A stretch of DNA of 64,000 bases from Methanohalophilus sp. (GTDB lineage: Archaea; Halobacteriota; Methanosarcinia; Methanosarcinales; Methanosarcinaceae). Every line of letters starts with the position of its first letter. Within the stretch, counting starts at the first letter, position 1. The DNA is taken from assembly GCF_030156785.1 (NCBI RefSeq), contig NZ_JASGLW010000003.1:62001-126000 (forward strand), in the 5' to 3' direction. The notes beneath the pieces were generated by a model, which was not told where the DNA came from, did not search any database, and saw only the letters and a list, made by a program, of their open reading frames with translations. Made by a program: the position numbers and the translations under genes. Shown here one piece after another: positions 29,280-37,614 of the stretch.

Positions 29280-30074
29280 TTAGGAAAGAATTATAATGTT
29301 TCCTCTCCCCTTTTTGAATTTCCGGATAATGCCCCTGTTCTCAAGATCTGCGATCATTAGACTGACTTTGGCTTCGGAATAATCGACTTTCTGCCGCAGT
29401 TCTTTCTGCGTAATTCTTCCACCATTTGATTTGATTATTTCAACTATTTTTTCAAGATCTTCTGGAAGTTCTTTGTCCTCATTTTTCTCATTTGAAGTGA
29501 CTTCTTTCACAAATTCTTCTTTGGGAAATGATTCTTCATCCGTGAACACTGTTTTCAATCTGCCTGTTTCAGAAATCAACTTGTTTTCTTTCTTGCGGAT
29601 CGCGTATATAACAATAATCAATAGAATCAAAATAATTGGTAAGTAATAGAGGTAAACAGGGAATTCGTCACCTTCTTCTATTATTCCTGTTCCTTCTTCT
29701 ATGGAACTTGTTATGTCGTCCTCAATATACTCTTCAAACGGACTTTCATAAGTCGGATACAGTAATAGATCTACAATATAATCTCCGTCATCACTTATCG
29801 TTATTATTTCTTCGGTAGAGTATTCCAGGGTATTTCCACTGTAATAATACGCGTTTACTTTGTAGGTCCCTTCTGCGAGATCAAATGAATATATGCCGTA
29901 TTTTGCAACGATTCTCTGAGCAGGTGTCGAATTAACTTCAACAATTGCGTCATCCAGCAATTCAAGGCTATTCCATTCATACACAGCACCATGTACAGTT
30001 GCTGTGCCGCTGGCAAAAGTTGGCGTAAGTGAGAGAATTAGCAAAAAAACAACAATGACCTTCAGGGGATTCAT
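29280..30074 (-). CDS. Membrane-anchored winged-helix protein with extracellular beta domain
   Basis: A 264-residue protein in four parts. A signal peptide (about 1-22, MNPLKVIVVFLLILSLTPTF) is followed by an extracytoplasmic carboxypeptidase-regulatory-like beta domain (GAVYEWNSLELLDDAIVEVN, about 28-110). A transmembrane helix lies at about 142-162 (VYLYYLPIILILLIIVIYAI). A cytoplasmic winged helix at about 205-264 (LEKIVEIIKSNGGRITQKEL, ending KGRGNIIILS) is MarR-like. The layout suggests a one-component sensor-regulator that couples an external signal to DNA binding. Targets are unknown. GAGGT precedes the ATG. It is monocistronic. Confidence 0.85.
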   Translation of the reverse strand: MNPLKVIVVFLLILSLTPTFASGTATVHGAVYEWNSLELLDDAIVEVNSTPAQRIVAKYGIYSFDLAEGTYKVNAYYYSGNTLEYSTEEIITISDDGDYIVDLLLYPTYESPFEEYIEDDITSSIEEGTGIIEEGDEFPVYLYYLPIILILLIIVIYAIRKKENKLISETGRLKTVFTDEESFPKEEFVKEVTSNEKNEDKELPEDLEKIVEIIKSNGGRITQKELRQKVDYSEAKVSLMIADLENRGIIRKFKKGRGNIIILS

Positions 30075-30188
30075 TTAGACCTCTTTTAAATTATTCGCAA
30101 AGTACATATTATCGGTTTTTTAACAATGATTGCGAATTAACTTTTTTGTTTCTCATAACATTGTGTGGGGTAAATTCAGTTATTCTAC

Positions 30189-30543
30189 TGAGCCTGTTTC
30201 TAAAATATAAAAAGTATTTATCCTAATTATAGTTTGAGGGGATATTGAATAAAATTTAGAAAACGTTCTGATGATCAATGGGAATTTATCAAAGCTTTTC
30301 TACCACCACTGCCAAACTGGCAGAAGAAGAGCTTATGACCACACGATCATCAATGGTATTATCTTTGTTTTAATTACAGGGTATAGGTGGAAAGATATTC
30401 CTAAAATATATGGATCACTGGTAACTGCCATGAGAAGATTAAGACATTGGTCAAGTAAAAAGCATGTCAGCAATTTGAGGATACTGATTAATCATACCAC
30501 TACCGCGTCTGTAGATGCTCTTGAGACATATAAATTGTCATAA
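30189..30543 (+). mobile_element. Decayed IS5-family transposase remnant, copy 1
   Basis: TGAGCCTGTTTC at 30189 resembles the left inverted repeat of copy 2 (44782). After the shared leader (GTTTGAGGGG) the transposase N-terminus reads KRSDDQWEFIKAFLPPLP in one frame and GRRRAYDHTIINGIIFVLIT, GYRWKDIPKIYGS, RRLRHW in another, so there is a frameshift near 30320. These are typical of IS5-type transposases with the DUF4096 N-terminal region. After RRLRHW the similarity is lost, the DDE catalytic core is absent, and the frame stops at 30541. It cannot be active. No right inverted repeat was found. Confidence 0.75.
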
Positions 30544-30680
30544 TTTTATAGTTTATAGAGAGGATAATATCTGCACACATCATTAGATTTTATGGTATGA
30601 TTTATGACATCATAGATTTACTGAATGAAATACCTTCAAAAAACGATACATTCATAAGAATAAATCACCATTCATTACAT

Positions 30681-31421
30681 ATGCATCTTTACGAAGTGCT
30701 AAGCACACTTAAAGAAATTGCGCCTCCCGATTTGGCAGAAGATTTCGACAAAGTAAAGATTGGTCTTAATCTTGATCTCGATAATGAGATCAATAAAATA
30801 GCCGTTGCACTCGATGCCACAGAATATGTTATCGAAAGGGCTGCGGACATTGATGCCGACCTTCTTGTGGTACATCATCCCTTCATATTCCACTCCATAA
30901 ACAGCATTTCCAGTAGCTTCGCAGCATTGCTAGAAAAAGCCCTTGCAAACCGGATATCCATTTACTCAATGCATACCAACTTCGATAAGGCATCCGGAGG
31001 AATCAATGATGTCCTTGCACATCGGCTTGGGCTGAAAGATGTGGAAGAGTTAGATGTGGGTAGGATTGGATTTGTTGATGAATGTGCTGCTGATGTTTTT
31101 GTAAAGCATATTTCCAAATCCCTGAATACAACGGTTCAGTATGTCGGTAAAAAGAAAACAGTCCGCAAGGTAATGGTTTTTGGAGGTAGTGGATTTAAGT
31201 CGGAATATCTGCAACTTGCCCGAAAAATGAGGGTTGATGCATATGTTTCTGCCGAGCTTAAGCACAACATTATTCGTGAATTTCAGGATATGTTGCTTGT
31301 GGACGCTACTCATTATGCAACAGAAAATCCTGGCATGGAAGAACTGACAACTATACTTCAAGACAAAACCGGTATTGATACTGAATTTATAGATCATGAC
31401 CCGCTCATAAAAATGCTTTGA
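30681..31421 (+). CDS. Nif3-like dinuclear metal center protein (DUF34)
   Basis: A 246-residue NIF3/DUF34 protein. Metal ligands are visible in LLVVHHPFIFH near residue 68-78, SMHTNFDKASGGIND near 100, and a C-terminal DATHYATENPGMEEL that supplies the last His and Glu. Family members form hexamers with a bound metal pair; the cellular function is not firmly established, though GTP cyclohydrolase type 2-like activity has been reported for some. Frame is open upstream to 30597, but MHLYEVLSTLKEIAPPDLAEDFD is the family start. The gene is followed 10 bases on by a small conserved-looking gene. Confidence 0.88.
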   Translation: MHLYEVLSTLKEIAPPDLAEDFDKVKIGLNLDLDNEINKIAVALDATEYVIERAADIDADLLVVHHPFIFHSINSISSSFAALLEKALANRISIYSMHTNFDKASGGINDVLAHRLGLKDVEELDVGRIGFVDECAADVFVKHISKSLNTTVQYVGKKKTVRKVMVFGGSGFKSEYLQLARKMRVDAYVSAELKHNIIREFQDMLLVDATHYATENPGMEELTTILQDKTGIDTEFIDHDPLIKML

Positions 31422-31431
31422 GGGAGATCCT

Positions 31432-31605
31432 GTGGATGTGGGCAAAGAAAAATCAAAAAACGAAGAAGATCTAACCGAGGATAAACTGGAAGAAATGCTT
31501 GCAACCCAGTTCAGCAAGCAGATAAATAAAAAGCACCGCGGGTATGGTGGATATGAAAGAAAAGCTTTGCATAGAAGACCAAAAGCAGAGAAAAAAGAAA
31601 ATTAA
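31432..31605 (+). CDS. Small basic protein of unknown function
   Basis: A 57-residue ORF starting at GTG 31432 with GGGAGATC before it, 10 bases after the Nif3-like gene. The sequence is acidic at first ([20 protein letters not shown]) and very basic after residue 30 ([20 protein letters not shown]), with no hydrophobic segment, so it may bind nucleic acid or a partner. Its stop shares 4 bases with the end of convergent trm56. Spacing and ribosome binding site make it a likely real gene, but I recognise no family. Confidence 0.6.
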   Translation: MDVGKEKSKNEEDLTEDKLEEMLATQFSKQINKKHRGYGGYERKALHRRPKAEKKEN

Positions 31606-32153
31606 TCCGATTTTTCAATTACCTTTTTCCCGCATTCCATGGGAACTACTTCCAGTTTTGCCCCTTCAAACTTTGTCTTAAGTGGATCGTTGCCCTCTGA
31701 AAGCCTGTCAAGTGTTACAGCAACTGCTGCAACTTCCGAATGTGGCTGGCTTCCAACTGCAACATTCCAGTCTGCGAGTTCATATATTTCAAACGGGACT
31801 TTTTCTGCACCTACAACAATCATAAGTTTTTCAGGCTGGCACATGGAATCAATTGCATCAGGTAGGTTAATCCCGTACATAGAAAGATGGCAGATTTTCC
31901 CACCTTCTTGCCTCCATTCCCTGATTGCAGATCGCCAGTTAACGTTATGTTTGATGTAAAAATCGCCTCCCCATCGTTCGACCACATCCTTTACCGATCG
32001 GACAATTCCTTTATCCTCTGAAGCGAGAAGCATCCCTTCCGCACCAAAAGCCCTTGCAGTAAGTGCTACATGTGTGGTAATCCGTTTATCACGCTCGGGA
32101 CGATGACCAAGGCGAAGTATAACGATCCTTTGTTCAGTCGAGGAATCAGACAT
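31602..32153 (-). CDS. trm56: tRNA (cytidine(56)-2'-O)-methyltransferase
   Basis: A 183-residue SPOUT methyltransferase that 2'-O-methylates C56 in the T-loop of archaeal tRNAs. The archaeal Trm56 start [22 protein letters not shown] is distinctive. The knotted SAM site includes [37 protein letters not shown]. It lies 10 bases after the AMP phosphorylase gene, whose stop codon is part of its GAGGTT ribosome binding site, so the two are cotranscribed. Confidence 0.94.
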   Translation of the reverse strand: MSDSSTEQRIVILRLGHRPERDKRITTHVALTARAFGAEGMLLASEDKGIVRSVKDVVERWGGDFYIKHNVNWRSAIREWRQEGGKICHLSMYGINLPDAIDSMCQPEKLMIVVGAEKVPFEIYELADWNVAVGSQPHSEVAAVAVTLDRLSEGNDPLKTKFEGAKLEVVPMECGKKVIEKSD

Positions 32154-32163
32154 AAGATTAACC

Positions 32164-33684
32164 TCAAATTTCCCTTATAGAAGGAACTTTCTCAAGCAAC
32201 ATGCCTTCGACAACTATTGGAAGATCTCGCTGGGCATTTTTTAATGCATCCTCCAGCTTTTTCTCTTTGTCAGCATAAATGGTCAAAATCGGCTCACCTT
32301 TCTTAACAACTTCACCATGTTTTTTGTGAATCAGGACACCTGCACCCTTGTCATTGGGAGCGCCAGCTACTCTTGCAATCTGGACTATACGTTTATTCCT
32401 GAACTCAATAACATATCCTGTAGCTGGAGATACAAGATCCGCAGTAAATTCTCCCGGCTGGATGTCCTTGTAGGAAACATTAGGATCACCACCTTGAACT
32501 TCAATGATCTCTTTCATCTTGGCCAAAGCTTTGCCATTTCTCAAAGTTTCAAGGGCAAGCTCCTGACCCTGACCCGGAGATGCTGCGCCACCCATCTCAA
32601 GCAGCATTCCTGCCAGAACAGTGCTTTTTTCAATCAGACTGTTTGGTCCTTCCATTGTTTCAAGAACCTTCAATGCTTCTCGAACTTCAAGAGCCGGACC
32701 TACGGTCCTTCCCACAGGAGACGCACCGTATGTAAGAGCACAATCTACATTCATGCCCAGCCTTTCTCCCAGATTAATCAGATCCCGGGAAAGTTTCCTG
32801 CCTTCATGAATATTCTTAATCTTGGTTCCGGGACCGGTCGGAATATCCATTACAACATGAGTTGCACCTACAGCACCTTTTTTTGCCATGATGGAAGCCA
32901 GCATCTGGCAATGTGGATCAATGGAAAGTGGGTATTCGACTTTAATGAGCTTATCATCTGCCGGAGCAATATTCGTGGCACCACCCCATACAAGAACTCC
33001 ACCTACTTTCTCGGTCATTTCCTTGACTTCAGCCGAAGAAAACTCCACAGGAGCAAGGACCTCCATTAAATCTGCTGTCCCAGCGGCACCGGTAATGGCA
33101 CGAGAGCTGGTCTTTGGGATCAGTAGACCATTGGCAGCTACAATCGGAACAATAAGCAGTGATATTTTGTTACCTGGAACTCCGCCGATTGAATGTTTAT
33201 CCATTATGGGACTGCTGTTGAACTCCAGTTTTTCACCTGTATCAATCATTGCCCTTGTGAGCCATTCAGTTTCATCATCCGTCATATCGTTGATATAGGA
33301 GGATGCAAGAAATGCGGCAATTTCAATTTCACTGAGATTCTCTTCAACAATATCCTTCACAAGCTCATGTATTTCGTCCTGCTCCAGCTTATTCCTATCC
33401 ATTATTTTGCGGATTATACGTGCAGAGCGTGGTTTTTCAGCCGGCTCTACCTTAACAATTTCAGTCCATTCACGCTTCAGATCTTCTTTAATTTCATGAT
33501 AAAGACCGATCATTCCGGGAGGAATCAGATCATCTGTAAAATCCACTATTGCTGTTACTGTGATATGACCTGTAACGCGTACCCTGTCACCCTCATACAC
33601 ACCGAGTTCTTTTGCATCAATGGAATTGAGAATTACCTTATATTTACCTACATGAATGTCTATTGGTTGAACCTTAAGCTCCAT
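32164..33684 (-). CDS. deoA: AMP phosphorylase (archaeal type, DeoA-related)
   Basis: A 506-residue nucleoside phosphorylase-fold protein with the archaeal N-terminal extension of about 80 residues that distinguishes AMP phosphorylase from thymidine phosphorylase. Motifs: [15 protein letters not shown] (phosphate site), [20 protein letters not shown], and [18 protein letters not shown]. It converts AMP or CMP and phosphate to the free base and ribose-1,5-bisphosphate, which feeds ribose-1,5-bisphosphate isomerase and type III RubisCO in archaea. Those partners are not in the window. AAGGTGA precedes the ATG; the promoter carries a tandem repeat. Confidence 0.93.
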   Translation of the reverse strand: MELKVQPIDIHVGKYKVILNSIDAKELGVYEGDRVRVTGHITVTAIVDFTDDLIPPGMIGLYHEIKEDLKREWTEIVKVEPAEKPRSARIIRKIMDRNKLEQDEIHELVKDIVEENLSEIEIAAFLASSYINDMTDDETEWLTRAMIDTGEKLEFNSSPIMDKHSIGGVPGNKISLLIVPIVAANGLLIPKTSSRAITGAAGTADLMEVLAPVEFSSAEVKEMTEKVGGVLVWGGATNIAPADDKLIKVEYPLSIDPHCQMLASIMAKKGAVGATHVVMDIPTGPGTKIKNIHEGRKLSRDLINLGERLGMNVDCALTYGASPVGRTVGPALEVREALKVLETMEGPNSLIEKSTVLAGMLLEMGGAASPGQGQELALETLRNGKALAKMKEIIEVQGGDPNVSYKDIQPGEFTADLVSPATGYVIEFRNKRIVQIARVAGAPNDKGAGVLIHKKHGEVVKKGEPILTIYADKEKKLEDALKNAQRDLPIVVEGMLLEKVPSIREI

Positions 33685-33742
33685 TTATTTTCACCTTGAA
33701 TTAAATATCGTTAACTTCAGTAGTTTACCAATTTTAACATAA

Positions 33743-33753
33743 TACTATATAAT
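33743..33753 (-). promoter_or_regulatory. TATA box for deoA
   Basis: The minus strand reads TTATATAGTA about 60 bases before the deoA start. Transcription would begin near 33720, leaving a leader of about 37 bases. The 17-base tandem repeat abuts it directly upstream, where archaeal activators or BRE-blocking repressors bind. Confidence 0.5.
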
Positions 33754-33783
33754 CAGCACTTATCGGTAATCAGCACTTATCGG
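33750..33783. repeat. Perfect tandem duplication of a 17-base unit
   Basis: TAATCAGCACTTATCGG occurs twice head to tail (33750-33766 and 33767-33783). It sits between the minus-strand TATA box of deoA and a plus-strand TATA-like CTTATATACATAA (33788-33800). Position suggests paired operator sites, though a chance slippage duplication is possible. Confidence 0.85.
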
Positions 33784-34244
33784 CACACTTATATACATAA
33801 AAAGTGCCACTCACATCTTAACTACAATTCGAATTACACCTACTAATTGCATTAAAGCTGTTTTACTACCTCTTCTTGAGAATATACACATTTCGATCGT
33901 ATGCTCACCAACAAGGGTCTTTTTACCAATGTTCCTAAGATGCCAGCGGGAAATGTTCAATCCATTCTGTTAGTAAACAGTATCCATAACACCATATAAA
34001 ATATAATGATACATCTACATAAGATAAAGTCCTTGAATGTAATTTTAAATATTTTAATCTTCACTTAAAACCCTTGATCAAAACAAAAAATATGACATGG
34101 CTGTTGACTACACAAATGACCATATTATGGAGAGATAAATGTTACTAACAAAAGCTATGTATTAGAGAGAAGCAAAAAAAATGAGTTATTTATTCCATAT
34201 TGAATTGGAGAGAACAAACATAAATACCCAACTCAATGTTGAGA
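33784..34244. other. Intergenic region between deoA promoter and the fpo operon end
   Basis: No gene is supported. A plus-strand TATA-like element at 33788-33800 points into this empty stretch, so a noncoding RNA is possible but no fold was recognised. A minus-strand frame (33811-33969) is open for about 50 codons (ISRWHLRNIGKKTLVGEHTI) without a good start and may be a gene remnant. Confidence 0.45.
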
Positions 34245-34280
34245 AAATTTAAAAAAGAAACGCGGGGGGAAACCCCCCTA
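34245..34280 (-). terminator. Terminator of the fpo operon
   Basis: GGGGGG (34264-34269) and CCCCCC (34273-34278) form a perfect stem around AAA. Read on the minus strand it starts 11 bases after the fpoO stop and is followed by GCGTTTCTTTTTT. This is a strong intrinsic-type terminator for the whole fpo transcript. Confidence 0.8.
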
Positions 34281-34288
34281 AAACCAAA

Positions 34289-34660
34289 TTAATGGTGTTC
34301 TCCAAAACACTCTCCCTTTCTGGAATATGCTTCATTGCAACCTTCAAGGCATTTCCTGCAGAGATGCTTTGTTTCGTTTTCATAGACCTTTGTAAAGGAT
34401 GGAATCTTAACCTCCACATCATATAACTGAGTAGCGTTTCCACAAAAGTCACAGGTTCCGAATGAATCACCTGGCATCATGCAAACATTTCCCTCGGATT
34501 CCTGAGCATGTTTATCATACACTTCTTTTGCTGAATCCAGACAGCGTTCACAAAGCCCTTTCCATTTGCCTGCAGGGTAGGAGTGTTCGAATTTGGGTTC
34601 GAACACTTTTACAGGGCATACAGTTGGAATGGACACTCCACATAGATCACAATCTGCCAT
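34289..34660 (-). CDS. fpoO: F420H2 dehydrogenase subunit FpoO
   Basis: A 123-residue hydrophilic protein found only with Fpo in Methanosarcinales. It has four CxxC-type pairs (CDLCG, CERC, CDFCG, CRKC), suggesting zinc or iron-sulfur binding; the family has been proposed to bind a [2Fe-2S] cluster. It is the last gene of the operon. Its role may be assembly or electron input with FpoF, the F420H2-oxidising subunit that is encoded elsewhere. It starts 14 bases after fpoN and is followed by a strong terminator. Confidence 0.92.
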   Translation of the reverse strand: MADCDLCGVSIPTVCPVKVFEPKFEHSYPAGKWKGLCERCLDSAKEVYDKHAQESEGNVCMMPGDSFGTCDFCGNATQLYDVEVKIPSFTKVYENETKHLCRKCLEGCNEAYSRKGECFGEHH

Positions 34661-34674
34661 ATCTTATTACCTCC

Positions 34675-36123
34675 TTAGAGTGGCAGCAGGACCTCCGCTG
34701 CCTGCATAGCCATGTTTATGAACGGTTCTGGCCAGATGCCGATTGCGAGCACTCCTGCAAGAGCAATGAGAAGAGCTACCAAATAAGGAGCAGGTTCCGA
34801 GAACCTTTCCCCTTCAGCCGGCATGAAGTACATGTACTTGACAACTCTGGCATAGTAGTACAATGAAATTGCACTGTTTAATATTGCAATTACCGCAAGC
34901 CAAACAAGCCCTGCTTCAATTGTGGAAGAGAAGAGGACAAACTTGCTCATAAAACCTGCTGTTGGCGGAATGCCCGCAAGTGCAAACAAGAATATCATCA
35001 GGCAGAATGCAGTAATCGGCATTTTTTTGCCAAGGCCTTTAAAGCTGTCAAGATGATCCGGAACTTCGGAATCCTTGTTCTTTGCCATTACCATGTACAC
35101 AACTGCACCCACTGCAATGAATGCACCACCTTTCATGAAACCATGTGCAAGGGTGTAAAGGATACCACCGGTAAGGGCCATTGGAGTCAAAACCACAAAT
35201 GCCATGGTAATGTATCCTGCCTGTGCAAGAGAAGAGTATGCAAGCATTCTTTTGACACTTGTTTGTGACAAGGCTACCACATTACCATAGGTCATGGTGA
35301 CTACCGCAAGGGCTGCAAAAGCTATTTTCCAGTCAGCCTGAAGAGCTATCAGAGCCACAATAAATACCTTGAAAGCTGCTATGATTCCCATTTTCTTGGA
35401 ACCTGCTGCCAGAAGTGCTGATACAACCGATGGTGCACCCTGATATGTGTCAGGAGCCCACATGTGGAATGGAACAAGAGCTATCTTGAAACCAAATCCT
35501 GCAATCAGCAACACAATGGCAAGAATTCCAACGGTATTGTTGAGTAATACATCAATGTTTTCAGCAATTCCGGGTATTGATGTTGTGGATGTTGCTCCGT
35601 AAACAAAAGATATACCAAGTAACAATAAAGCAGATGAAAGAGCCCCGATAAGGATGTATTTCATTGCTGCTTCCACGGATCTTGCATTCTTCTTTTCAAA
35701 TCCTGCCAGTGCATAGGTGGACAGACTGGCAAGTTCGAATGAAACATAGAGTGTGATGAGATCGTTTGCAGATGCTACGAACATCATACCAAGCGTACCG
35801 AAGAGCACGAGGCCAAAGAAGACCTCTGCATTATCATTGCCCTCTGTGTACTTGATAGATGCGATACAGACAATCAAAGCAACTGCAAGGAACACCAGTT
35901 TGAAGAACTGAGACAGTGCATCTATTACCAATGCCTCTGCAAGCAAAGAACCTGTCGTTGCGAAGCTGCTAATGGTCAGAGCAATGGCTGAAAGACAACC
36001 CAGCACTGCTAGGTAACCAAGGGCATTCTTGGAAGATCTTCCCATAAAGAGACCGGCTAGAACTATAATCAAACCGGTTATTCCTATGATCAGTTCAGGT
36101 GCAATTAACATCAAATCTGACAT
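34675..36123 (-). CDS. fpoN: F420H2 dehydrogenase subunit FpoN (NuoN-like)
   Basis: A 482-residue antiporter-like membrane subunit with about 14 hydrophobic helices, homologous to NuoN. Proton-path features are visible: Lys in KLVFLAVALIVCIASIKYTEGN, PFHMWAPDTYQGAP in the central part, and VKRMLAYSSLAQAGYI. It is one of three antiporter-like subunits (L, M, N) that translocate protons while electrons pass from F420H2 to methanophenazine. It starts 3 bases after fpoM. Confidence 0.95.
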   Translation of the reverse strand: MSDLMLIAPELIIGITGLIIVLAGLFMGRSSKNALGYLAVLGCLSAIALTISSFATTGSLLAEALVIDALSQFFKLVFLAVALIVCIASIKYTEGNDNAEVFFGLVLFGTLGMMFVASANDLITLYVSFELASLSTYALAGFEKKNARSVEAAMKYILIGALSSALLLLGISFVYGATSTTSIPGIAENIDVLLNNTVGILAIVLLIAGFGFKIALVPFHMWAPDTYQGAPSVVSALLAAGSKKMGIIAAFKVFIVALIALQADWKIAFAALAVVTMTYGNVVALSQTSVKRMLAYSSLAQAGYITMAFVVLTPMALTGGILYTLAHGFMKGGAFIAVGAVVYMVMAKNKDSEVPDHLDSFKGLGKKMPITAFCLMIFLFALAGIPPTAGFMSKFVLFSSTIEAGLVWLAVIAILNSAISLYYYARVVKYMYFMPAEGERFSEPAPYLVALLIALAGVLAIGIWPEPFINMAMQAAEVLLPL

Positions 36124-36126
36124 TTG

Positions 36127-37614
36127 TTACACCCCCAAAACAGCCATTAGGCTGGCAATTTGATTCGAGCTCGTTAACATCATCTCAAACACCGGATTGG
36201 GATTCAATCCGAAGTAAAGGATAAGGAGGGCAATGATTGCCATAGGTACCAGCTGATACATAGACACATCACTAACATCTCCAAGTTTTTCGTTATACAC
36301 ACCGAACATAGCTCTTTGCATTGCCCACAGGTGATAGGCTGCAGTGATTACTATAGCAAGAAGTGCAACAATAACGTATGTTGGGACATTAGCATAACTG
36401 AACGCCAGTACGTTGACTTCAGCAACAAAACCTGTGAGACCCGGCAGACCCAGAGATGCCATAAATGTAAGCATCATGATTACCGCCAGTTTGGGCATTT
36501 TGCTTGCAAGCCCTCCAAGTTCGTTGATAATCCTTGTACCAGTGGTAGCCTGGATTACTCCGACTGACATGAACATGATTGCCATGATCAGACCGTGGGA
36601 GAACTGCTGGAACATTGCACCTGAAATTGAATAGGCAACAAATCCTGCACAACCCAAGGAAACAAATCCCATATGGCTGATACTGGAGTAAGCGATCATC
36701 CTCTTTAGATCCTGCTGTGAAAGTGCTACCAGTGCACCATATAGGATGCTGACTGCACCGAGGAGACCAAGGATGGAAATCATCAAAGACGGGTTGGATG
36801 TGTCCGGGAGAATCGGAAGGATTACACGGAACATTCCATAACCTGCTATCTTCAGTAAGATGAAGAGCACACTTCCCGCAACCGGCGCCTCAACATAAGC
36901 ATCCGGTAGCCAAGAATGGAATGGAACTGAGGGCATCTTTACAAGGAAACCAAAGAGCAGAGCAAGGAAAATTCCGTCTCTTAGCATTCCGTCCTCAATT
37001 AGCGGGAACTGGCTGAGCAGATATGGAATATCCATACTCGGGAAACCGCTCTGGAACCATGAAGCAAAGTAAATGCCAAAGATCCCGAGGAGCATTACAA
37101 GGGAGGCAACATGAGTATAGATGAAAAATTTCATCGAAGCATGTGCCTTGTTGGGACCTCCCCATATATTCACCATGAAGAAGAGAGGTATGAGTGTAAG
37201 TTCCCAGAATATGTAAAAGAGGAAGAAATCCAGGGATACGAACACACCAATGACAGCAGCCTGCATTGCAAGGATAAGAGCGTAGAACCTGTTAGGTGCA
37301 GACCTTACATCATCCCATGTAAAGATCAGCATTAATGGGATTACTATTGTGTTTAGCAGTATGAGAGGCATAGCTATACCATCTACACCTAGGTGGTAAC
37401 TGATACCCAGAGATGGAATCCAAGATCTCATCTCCTCAAATTGCATTGAGGCACTGCTGCTGTCAAATGTGAAGTACATGTAAAGAGACAGGGCCAAGGT
37501 CGCTAGTGCACCCACAAAGGCCACTACACGAGCCTGTTCCCGACTCTTTGTGAATAATGTGATTCCTGAGAATATCAGGGGAATCAAGATCAATAGTGAA
37601 AGAAACGGCAACAT
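36127..37614 (-). CDS. fpoM: F420H2 dehydrogenase subunit FpoM (NuoM-like)
   Basis: A 495-residue antiporter-like membrane subunit, NuoM homologue. Features: YHLGVDGIAMPLILL near the N-terminus, FWELTLIPLFFMV with the key Glu on helix 5, PFHSWLPDAYVEAPVAGSVLF and LKRMIAYSSISHMGFV. It forms part of the proton-pumping arm. Its ATG overlaps the fpoL stop (TAATG), indicating translational coupling. Confidence 0.95.
   Translation of the reverse strand: MLPFLSLLILIPLIFSGITLFTKSREQARVVAFVGALATLALSLYMYFTFDSSSASMQFEEMRSWIPSLGISYHLGVDGIAMPLILLNTIVIPLMLIFTWDDVRSAPNRFYALILAMQAAVIGVFVSLDFFLFYIFWELTLIPLFFMVNIWGGPNKAHASMKFFIYTHVASLVMLLGIFGIYFASWFQSGFPSMDIPYLLSQFPLIEDGMLRDGIFLALLFGFLVKMPSVPFHSWLPDAYVEAPVAGSVLFILLKIAGYGMFRVILPILPDTSNPSLMISILGLLGAVSILYGALVALSQQDLKRMIAYSSISHMGFVSLGCAGFVAYSISGAMFQQFSHGLIMAIMFMSVGVIQATTGTRIINELGGLASKMPKLAVIMMLTFMASLGLPGLTGFVAEVNVLAFSYANVPTYVIVALLAIVITAAYHLWAMQRAMFGVYNEKLGDVSDVSMYQLVPMAIIALLILYFGLNPNPVFEMMLTSSNQIASLMAVLGV

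Noticed and set aside
30597-30680. Upstream extension of the Nif3-like protein by 28 residues
   Set aside because: The extra residues (MIYDIIDLLNEIPSKNDTF) are not part of the family fold and lie in AT-rich sequence next to the IS remnant; the family start is at 30681.
33811-33969. Open minus-strand frame of about 50 codons (ISRWHLRNIGKKTLVGEHTI)
   Set aside because: No ATG or GTG start with a ribosome binding site, and no recognised family. It may be an old gene fragment.
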